From Hawksworthiomyces lignivorus (lineage: Eukaryota > Ascomycota > Sordariomycetes > Ophiostomatales > Ophiostomataceae), in assembly GCA_002917075.1 (NCBI GenBank), contig NTMA01000018.1:372001-436000 (forward strand): a stretch of DNA of 64,000 nucleotides, written 5' to 3'. Of the stretch, positions 56,986 through 64,000 are shown one piece after another. The notes beneath the pieces are model-generated. The model made no database searches. It saw only the letters and a program-made list of their open reading frames with translations, and was not told the DNA's origin. Each line of letters starts with the position of its first letter. Position 1 is the stretch's first letter. The position numbers and the translations under genes were made by a program.

Positions 56986-57996
56986 ATGGAGTCGCTCGAG
57001 GAGATCCAGGCCCGCCACCGGCGTGAGCTGCGCGACCTGCAGGGCCGCATCACCAACAAGAAGAAGAATGCGACCAAGAAGACGCGCAAGGGCGTCAACG
57101 ACGAGTGCGCCGCGCTCGAGCGGGCCCTGCGCGAGAAGCACGAGGCAGAGCTGCGCGCAGCGTCAGGGGCGGGAGGCGAGGACGAGGCCGCCGCGCACGA
57201 CTCGGATGCGGAAGAGCAGCAGCAGCAGCAGCAGCTGGCGGACGACGGGGCCGTCAATGGTGTGGCAGCACAGCTCGCGAGCGCCTCGCTAGACGCCCCT
57301 CCTCTAGCATCAGCACCGCCGCCGCAGCCGTCTGAGCAGCCGCAGGCCGGAAAGAAGCGCAACCGCCAGAAGGAGCGGCTCGCCCGGCGCGCAGCCGAGC
57401 AGGAGGCGGCCACGGCTGCGGCGGCCGACGAGGCCGCGCACATGGTGGACCACGCCGCGCTGGAGCGGGCGGCTATGGCGCCGCTGCTGGCGCGGACGGG
57501 CCGCATCGAGCACGCCATCCGGCCGGACGGCCACTGCCTCTTCTCGGCCGTGGCCGACCAGATGGCGCAGGTGGGGCGGCCCATCAAGGACGACAACGCC
57601 GCGGGGCTGCCGGCATACCGCGCCGTCCGCCACGCCGCCGCCGCCTACATGGCGGCCCACCCAGACGACTTTGCGCCGTTTCTCCTCCTACAGGAAAAGG
57701 AAGACGGCGGCGGCGGTGGTAGCGGCAGCGGCAGCCCAAGCGATCTGCTCGCCGCGCACGTCGCGCAGATCCGCGACACGGCCGAGTGGGGCGGGCAGCT
57801 GGAGCTGTCGGCGCTGGCGAACGCGTACGGCGTCGACATCCAGGTGCTGCACGACGGCCGCAGCGAGCTCATCCAGCCAGCGGCGGCGGGCGAGAGCGGA
57901 GGAGAGCAGAGGCCGACGCTCTGGTTAGTGTACTATCGACACGGCTTCGGCCTCGGCGAGCACTACAACTCGCTGCGGGCCAAGGCAGCGGCCTAG
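56986..57996 (+). CDS. OTU-domain cysteine protease, Otu2/OTUD6-like deubiquitinase
   Basis: Single exon, 336 aa. Deubiquitinases of this type associate with ribosomes and remove ubiquitin from translation factors or ribosomal proteins in the cytoplasm. The N-terminus MESLEEIQARHRRELRDLQGRITNKKKNATKKTRKGVNDEC is the charged helical region characteristic of OTUD6/Otu2. A Gln run and Ala/Pro linker follow (about 75-118), then a basic KKRNRQKERLARR segment. The OTU core has Asp181-Gly-His-Cys184 (RPDGHCLFSAVADQ) with Cys184 as nucleophile, and GLGEHYNSL with catalytic His326 near the C-terminus. A Gly/Ser insert (GGGGGSGSGS) interrupts the domain after the HPDDFAPF segment. No introns are needed. 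The start agrees with the family N-terminus. Confidence 0.92.
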   Translation: MESLEEIQARHRRELRDLQGRITNKKKNATKKTRKGVNDECAALERALREKHEAELRAASGAGGEDEAAAHDSDAEEQQQQQQLADDGAVNGVAAQLASASLDAPPLASAPPPQPSEQPQAGKKRNRQKERLARRAAEQEAATAAAADEAAHMVDHAALERAAMAPLLARTGRIEHAIRPDGHCLFSAVADQMAQVGRPIKDDNAAGLPAYRAVRHAAAAYMAAHPDDFAPFLLLQEKEDGGGGGSGSGSPSDLLAAHVAQIRDTAEWGGQLELSALANAYGVDIQVLHDGRSELIQPAAAGESGGEQRPTLWLVYYRHGFGLGEHYNSLRAKAAA

Positions 57997-58741
57997 TCCT
58001 GGGTCAGACCTCTCTCCATCTTCCGCCTACCCTCTACTCTCTTATCCTCTTCTCTGGCAAGGGATTTTTGCTCTTGGGAACGACGCTTGACTTCATGGGT
58101 GTATACTTTCTAGACAGTCTTTAGATGTGGAATATGTGGCGTTTGGGAACGACTCTAAAAGCTTACTGATACTCTTTTTTTGCTCTTCATTAAAATCTTG
58201 CATACGTTAAATACGTTTATCTTCCAACGCAAGCAGAGGTCTCATAATTCAATGACTAGAATTATACTGTAGGCACCTCGAATAGTCTGAGCCAAACTTG
58301 AAAGTTGGTGTCTCTTGTTAGAGCACTGTTGGAAAGAATCTGACTTTTAAACCAATCTTGTATTTGCAACGCTTTTGTTGCGTTATGATGTGCGACCTAA
58401 ATATGAGCTGGAGAATAAAGACCCAGATTAAAGAGAAAAAGGCTCCAAGCTACATCGTCAAGAGAAGAAGAAGATGGCCCAAAGGAGGCCAGAAGAAGCG
58501 AAGGGTCAGAAGAAAATACCGAATATACAAACAAAACACCTGAGACAATATACAACCAATTTTTAGGATATATGTGCAAAACCCCACATATAAGAGACGG
58601 CCGATATCCAAGCCAGCCAGTCGAAAACCGCTCGGCAGTGGGAAAATATTGACAAATTAAAAAAAAAAAAAAAAAAAAAAAGCAAGTTTTGAAGAAAAGC
58701 ACCTAGCGGAAAAAAAGAGGAACGAGAACTATGCCTTCATT
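57997..58741. other. Convergent 3' spacer with a 23-nt poly(A)
   Basis: AT-rich DNA between the 3' ends of the OTU and chitinase genes. A run of 23 A is at 58659-58681. No gene is supported; the minus-strand frame at 58397-58702 is only the complement of this A/T-rich DNA. Confidence 0.6.
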
Positions 58742-60527
58742 CTACTCGTCTGGTATTCCGCTTCGGATGTTGTCGTATTGGCTGGCCGGATACCTGAGCA
58801 GGTTCATGCTGGAGTCGAGGCGGCCCAGCTTGCTAGCCACAGCACCGATCAGACTCTGCGAGTCGTTGCGGTCACCGCTGGCTTCCCAGTACACGGCACC
58901 GCCGAGGCCCTTCTGGGCCATGTACAGCGACTTCTGGCGAGCAGATTCCACGTTGTCATAGCTGATGAGCTCGCGGGTGGACTGATCATAGCTGTAGCTT
59001 GCCTTTGCGATCGGGTCGTACGCTTCCTTGGCTCCAGCGCGCGGCAGATCCTTGTACAGCCAGATGCCCGACTGTATAGTGCCTGCACCCACACCGGTGT
59101 AGGCTAGGCCAAGGCCATTCGTGGCCTCGAAAGACCGGCCATAGAGAGGCAGGCCCATCATGATCTTGTGCGGTTCGATGCCCTTGGCCAGGTAGTCGCT
59201 GACGGCCTGCTCTGTGCTGAACTTGGTCGCCTGGGTGTTGTCGGGGTTGAGGTAGATGTTGGCCTGGTGGCCCGACGTCGTGTCCCACGATCCGGCGTAG
59301 TCGTAAGCCATCAAGTTCCAGGCGTCGACCAGAGGATCCATCCCTTCCATGTCCATATTGTTGTAGTTCTTTGGTCCCGCCGGGCTGGCGATGGTGATCA
59401 GAAAGTGGTAGCCGGGGGCGTGCTCGTCTGCGTAGCTGTCCAGGGCATCGCGGCATGCCTGCAATAGCAATACAAAGTTTTGCGCCTCGGTAGGGTTCGA
59501 CGGGTACTCCCAGTCGATGTCGATGCCGTCAAAGCCCCAGTCAGTGACCAGCTTGACGGCAGACGAGGCGAATGTTTGACGACCCGCCTCGGTGGCCGCA
59601 ACGGGTGGGAACTTGGGCGAGTATGTCCAGCCGCCAATGGACAGCAGGACCTTCAGTTGGCGGTGCCTCTTCTTTAGCAAGTAGAGCTGCTTGACACAAC
59701 CGTAGGCATTCTTGCCAAGATCGTTCCAAGAATCAGTGGGATAGTGTTTCTCTAGATCGGCATAGCTATCTGAAGTTTTTCTAGAGAGGCGTCAGGAGGC
59801 ACGACCAATACGGAATAACAAAGTATATGTGACGTGACTTACACTGTGCCATCGCTGCCAATATCGGCAAAGGCATACAAGATGCGGGTGACTTTGCCGG
59901 CCGGAATTTGCTGGGGTTGGAAGTTGGCACCATATATGCCCCTAATGAAGCAAAAACCGCACGTTAGACCAGGTCTCGCAAGCCGGGCGTCAAGCCGTAG
60001 TATCTTGACAGTCTCACTTACCAGTTGGTGAAGTACAACGAGCTGGAATAGCCAGATGTGGAGCCACTTGACACAGTGCCGTTGGTGTAGACGCCAGAGG
60101 TTGTGCTATTAGTGCTAGCCCCAGATGTCGCCTCTTCGGAAGGAGAAGAGACTACGCTTGAAAGCGCATGACTACCGTTGCTGTAGCTAGGTGTTGCTGA
60201 AGCAATTGGAGGCTGTGGAACTGCCGTGCCAACTGCTGTGCCAGCTGCCGTACCAACTGCTGTACCAACTGCTGTGCCAATAGCTGTGCCAACTGCTGTG
60301 CCCTGATTGTCTTGGGTCGAGGTCAAGTAAATCGTAGCATAGACCGTAGATGTTACAACAGCTTCAGCGGCGCATGCCGGAGAGCCAGCAGAGGTGGTTG
60401 CTTCCGGTACAGCTGGGACGGTAGAGTCAGTCGCCTCGCCAGCGTTGCGATTTTGGAGCAGCGCTGGGACTGCAGCCGCTGGCACCGCCAGGAGATAGGG
60501 AACGAGAGAGAAAATGAGCGACTTCAT
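58742..60527 (-). CDS. Secreted GH18 chitinase with Thr/Ser-rich N-terminal stalk
   Basis: Hydrolyses beta-1,4 bonds of chitin, in cell-wall remodelling, nutrition or attack on other organisms. Exons on the minus strand are 60527-60022, 59941-59843 and 59780-58742, giving 547 aa; the introns are GTAAGT-type, 80 and 62 nt. MKSLIFSLVPYLLAVPAAAVP is a signal peptide. Residues about 25-168 form a low-complexity stalk with seven GTA(V/I/A/A) tetrapeptide repeats (76-103) and many Ser/Thr, likely O-glycosylated. The GH18 barrel starts at GIYGANFQPQQI, with KVLLSIGGW (from about 245) and the catalytic motif DGIDIDWE (286-293, Glu293 as acid). Later motifs are WNLMAYDYAGSWD, MGLPLYGRSF and GGAVYWEASGD. 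The class is group A, ChiA1/Chit42-like. No chitin-binding module is visible. No GPI signal is evident at the C-terminus. Confidence 0.94.
60219..60302 (-). repeat. Seven-copy 12-bp coding tandem repeat in the chitinase stalk
   Basis: The 84 bp encode seven tetrapeptides of the form Gly-Thr-Ala-Val, with Ile once and Ala once at the last position. The unit is 12 bp and in frame, so copy number can change without breaking the enzyme. Confidence 0.9.
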
Positions 60528-62935
60528 GGTGTTGTCGAGATTGCTTTCTAAAGAAATCCCCAAAAAATCCCAAAGGAGAGTCCGTCCACAGTCCTCGTTA
60601 TGTACGTCGTCGTGATCCAGGGGATAAGAGAGGGGATGCTGCGATCGACAAGGGGCCACCAAAGAGGGACAGCGTAAGGAATGCTAAGGGAGAGGAAAGG
60701 CTAAGAAAGACCAGGATCGAAAATATCTTTTTTTAGGTCGACAAGGCTCTGGTGCCTTGTATTTTCCGACGATCCTAAGAAAAAGAAAAGAAAGGAGGCA
60801 CGAAATCCAAGCCGAGGAATGTGCAAGGGCGAACCAGCCGCAGCCCCAGCCCTTGGGACACTTGTCTCAAGAGATTTAAGGAATAATCCTTGTAAATTCA
60901 AGAACTAAAAGCATGAATTTCTTTGTTGCAACCACAAGCCGACACGCGTAGGTCCCGGAGGGACAAGAAAAGGGGAAAGAAAAGGGAAAGACGGAGAGCA
61001 AGGAGAAGAATCCCCTAGGGCTCCCTCGCCGTATTAAAATATACACTCCTGGACTCTATATTAGAATAGAGCTTTACAAGTGGAACCATACAGTGGAGAA
61101 CGAGAAGCTCTGGAGAACGGAGAATAGAATAAGAGGAAAACAGGAATTTTGTTTTCATCGTCTAAGGGTCCAGGGTTCAGTCTTTGTGAATTGTAATTTA
61201 TTCACGGGCTTTTTAGCCTGCGGACTAGGCTCTACCGACTTGCACAGCAGTACAGACGAGCCAAAAAAAAGTTGATTGAACATGATTGCAGCGGGAAGAC
61301 AGATTTGGCGATATTGAAGTGCGACATCCACCGAGGAGAGACAGAGGAGCAAATAAAGAGCTGACAGGTCGGATGCTGTCCTCGCAGAGAAACCGAGCGG
61401 GAAAGTGGAGTGAAGAGGAGAGCCTTGTCAACAGACCGTTTTCGCTCATCATTCACGCCGTCTTGGCATAAATAAAAGAAGACCTTAGCACAGGCAATAC
61501 TTGCCCAATGTGAGCACTAACTCTGGTTGTAAGAGGGTTGCACACAAGCTCACTGTCTCTTCTCTTCTCTCTAGCTCGATGAGCTTCCGGAGAGAGAGAG
61601 ATAACGATGAGGTGAGAGGGGCGATATAAGATTGACAACTATAGCTAATTCATAAACAACTATAGGCGGCCAAAAGAAGAAGAAAAAATGAGATATGAAG
61701 AAAATCAGGGTAGAGAGAGATAAGACGAAGCAAAGAGAAGAGAGGGAAGCATTCGGACGAGCAGTTGCCGAATAATCCGGAACGGCTGCGCGGGAAGGCA
61801 ATTTAGCAAGACAAGCAACATTACAAACTATAGCAATCCCAGGAAGAAAGCCAATTCCGTGAGAGATTTTTGGGAAAGAAACAGCCGCATCTTGGACGGA
61901 AAGCAAGTGCAAAAAGAAGAAAGATCTCCCCTGTAATATATGATGCTTTTGGAAGGTTGTTAGCTAGACGGGTGGTGTATGGCATGTCTGTCGATGATGA
62001 ACAGCTATGTCGGAGGACCATTTCACAGACATAGCTCGAGGAGGCTCTCGAGGCCAGGCCACTGGTTGGTAGAATGAATTGAATCTAGATCTCATATGAT
62101 GTAGAACGGATTGAAGCGGCAACAGCACAGGCCAAGCTAAGACATCTTTTCCCTCCGCATTCGAGGCCACAGAATAAGCATCTAGATGAATAGAAGGAAC
62201 ATCTTACCAGAGCGAGGATAGCATAACGAAGACCATAACAGTACGACGTATGCCCAGGCTCTACAGAAGCTTAAGCTCACTTAAGCCCACTTAAGTCCTC
62301 GGTCGAGGGTGATGGCAAAGGCCCGGAATCCAGAATGCGGAAACATAAATGAAAAGAGCAGAAAAAGTGGGAATGGTAAAAAAGAAAGCGGAAGGAAATG
62401 AAGAGAGGTGAAGACGGGAAGACAGAAAGACGAGAAGAGAGAGAGGGAAGAAGAGAAGAAGAAGACTGAAGAGGAAGCCAAAAGAGGAAATGCATATTAT
62501 ATTTAGATGAATGAATGAATAAAACCCAAAAAGGGGAAGTCGGAGATATATTGGATTAGTTCATATAAGGGGGTGGGGGGGAGTGAGGAAGTAGCGGCGG
62601 AGGAGACGGAAAGCGAACGGACCAGCTAGAAGTAATATATACAGAGAATTACTACAGAGTATGGAGCACTACTGTAGGCTTTGTTGCTTGATTAGTTAGC
62701 GATTGCCAGCCGCCAATCCCGAGAGAGATACAGAGCAATACAGTACCTCTCCTGTGGCCAGGCCACCGCCCAAATTCTCCATCTGAATCTCTTCAACAGA
62801 AAACCATCCAACAAACGGCCAATTGTGCACCAAAGTCCCAAGTAGAAAGCCATCGACAATTACTCCCGCGCAAACGCGGCAGATCATATCTTCTCCTCAA
62901 CTCTCCCACCCCCCCTCCTTCTATCTTTGCCCACT
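60528..62935. other. Divergent intergenic region of the chitinase and AP-2 sigma genes
   Basis: These 2.4 kb hold no supported gene. Purine-rich plus-strand stretches at about 60955-61010, 61670-61760 and 62350-62485 mirror the pyrimidine-rich leaders of minus-strand genes, so they may mark start regions of chitinase transcripts or of an unannotated minus-strand RNA. About 62880-62935 is pyrimidine-rich on plus and forms the AP-2 sigma leader. Confidence 0.5.
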
Positions 62936-63519
62936 ATGTTGTCTTTTATCCTCATTCAGAACCGGCAGTAAGTACCTTGTTTTGCTGGACCGACTGGGTC
63001 CCCCTTATCTGCTACTGACATGGGACTGCTTTTCACTTTAGAGGCAAGACGCGGCTGGCGAAATGGTACGTGCCGTACAACGACGACGAGAAGATCAAAC
63101 TTAAGGGCGAGGTGAGCCAGCGACGACCGCGACGAAAGCTGAAAGGTAGATAAAAGAAGCACCAGCCATGCCAAACTAACAAATGCCAGATCCACCGTCT
63201 CGTGGCCCCTCGCGACCAGAAATACCAGAGCAACTTTGTCGAGTTCCGCAACCACAAGGTCGTCTACCGCCGATATGCCGGCCTCTTCTTCTGCGCGTGC
63301 GTCGACACTAACGACAACGAGCTGGCCTACCTAGAGGCGATCCACTTCTTCGTCGAGGTGCTGGATGCGTTCTTTGGCAACGTCTGCGAGCTGGACCTGG
63401 TGTTCAACTTCTACAAGGTGTATGCTATTCTGGACGAGGTGTTTTTGGCGGGCGAGATCGAGGAGACAAGTAAGCAAGTCGTCTTGACGCGATTGGAGCA
63501 TCTCGACAAGCTGGAGTAG
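62936..63519 (+). CDS. AP-2 clathrin adaptor complex, sigma (small) subunit
   Basis: Part of the heterotetramer that selects cargo for endocytosis at the plasma membrane. Exons are 62936-62967, 63042-63111 and 63190-63519, giving 143 aa, the usual length of AP-2 sigma. Introns are GTAAGT...TTTAG and GTGAGC...GCCAG with ACTGAC/ACTAAC branches. The protein opens [23 protein letters not shown] and contains [24 protein letters not shown], then the highly conserved [41 protein letters not shown]. It ends RLEHLDKLE. The LAYLE-to-LDE block distinguishes the small sigma adaptins, and [18 protein letters not shown] favours AP-2 over AP-1. Confidence 0.96.
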
Positions 63520-64000
63520 TCGGGGGATACACTAGCACAGGAGTGTTGCAACAGATACCAAAGACAAAAGAGGAACAGAAGTTATGGCATAGGCACGGCG
63601 TTAATGGGTTTTGTATTTTGGAGAGACATATGTTTGGTTTGTTTCTTTTCTTGGACAGGTCTAGTATGAGCCTTTTGCCATCGTATCTTGGGAATTGACC
63701 TGCCATTTAAATCCAGACCACGACCGGTACGATGTAGGATGAAGAGTGAAAGACGGAGGACTCGGCGCGCGCCAGGACTACTACGGATGATGTGACTGGA
63801 TTCTCATCGATTCGCAAGGTATGATATGCTGCTTCTACTCGAACTCGGGTCAGAGCCAGCCGGCTACAGAGAATTTTTTTTACTTTACTTTTTCACGACT
63901 TGGGAGATGTGTACCGAGTAGCCTGTAATGCCTTCCATGGAAGAAAGGAAACAGCACAAGGGGCCGCGGCTGCTGCGAGATGATTTTCAACCAGGGACGT
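63520..64000. other. 3' flank of the AP-2 sigma gene
   Basis: These 481 bp to the window end contain no supported gene; the only frames are short and featureless. Confidence 0.55.

Overview
The window reads as nuclear DNA of a filamentous ascomycete (Pezizomycotina), most likely a Sordariomycete and perhaps of the order Hypocreales. The reasons are: short GT-AG introns of about 60-150 nt with CTAAC/CTGAC-like branch sites; GC-rich coding exons set in long, AT-richer, homopolymer-laden intergenic DNA; and protein families typical of moulds (ApsA/Num1 cortical protein, Zn2Cys6 regulator, PDR-type ABC transporter, GH18 chitinase). The order-level call is inference. No rRNA, tRNA, CRISPR array, plasmid feature or intact transposon was recognised.

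Layout, with exon models built by hand from splice signals and protein continuity. 1.5-3.6 kb (+) alternative NADH dehydrogenase of mitochondria. 4.1-7.1 kb (-) Zn2Cys6 transcription factor. 11.2-13.5 kb (+) PP2C phosphatase of the Ptc2/Ptc3 type. 14.4-17.5 kb (-) PPR-like mitochondrial protein. 18.1-20.2 kb (-) dysferlin/peroxin-domain protein. 21.9-23.0 kb (+) S66 (LD-carboxypeptidase/MccF-like) peptidase. 24.4-24.9 kb (+) small membrane-anchored helical protein. 25.3-28.3 kb (-) splicing factor Prp6/Prp1, divergent from 29.4-30.6 kb (+) casein kinase 2 beta. 34.8-39.6 kb (+) PDR/ABCG drug-efflux pump, tail to tail with a cytochrome P450 at 40.1-42.0 kb (-). 42.0-51.8 kb: 9.9 kb with no gene I can support, including a 21-N assembly gap. 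51.8-56.3 kb (+) ApsA/Num1-like cortical protein. 57.0-58.0 kb (+) OTU deubiquitinase. 58.7-60.5 kb (-) secreted GH18 chitinase. 62.9-63.5 kb (+) AP-2 sigma adaptin.

These are mostly independent housekeeping genes rather than a cluster. The exception that may be functional is the adjacent P450 and PDR pump, which could act together on a xenobiotic or metabolite; this is inference only. Mitochondrial function (NADH dehydrogenase, PPR-like protein), signalling (PP2C, CK2 beta), splicing (Prp6) and trafficking or cell shape (AP-2, ApsA, chitinase) are the other themes.

I did not find a convincing undescribed system. The observations most worth checking are: a recurrent intergenic motif family TACTC(C)GTA; a five-unit 11-bp tandem array with phased inverted CCAAT boxes upstream of the S66 peptidase; a switch from G-ending to C-ending codons inside several genes; an intron that could be retained in frame inside the PH domain of the ApsA-like protein; and the 9.9-kb gene-poor block.
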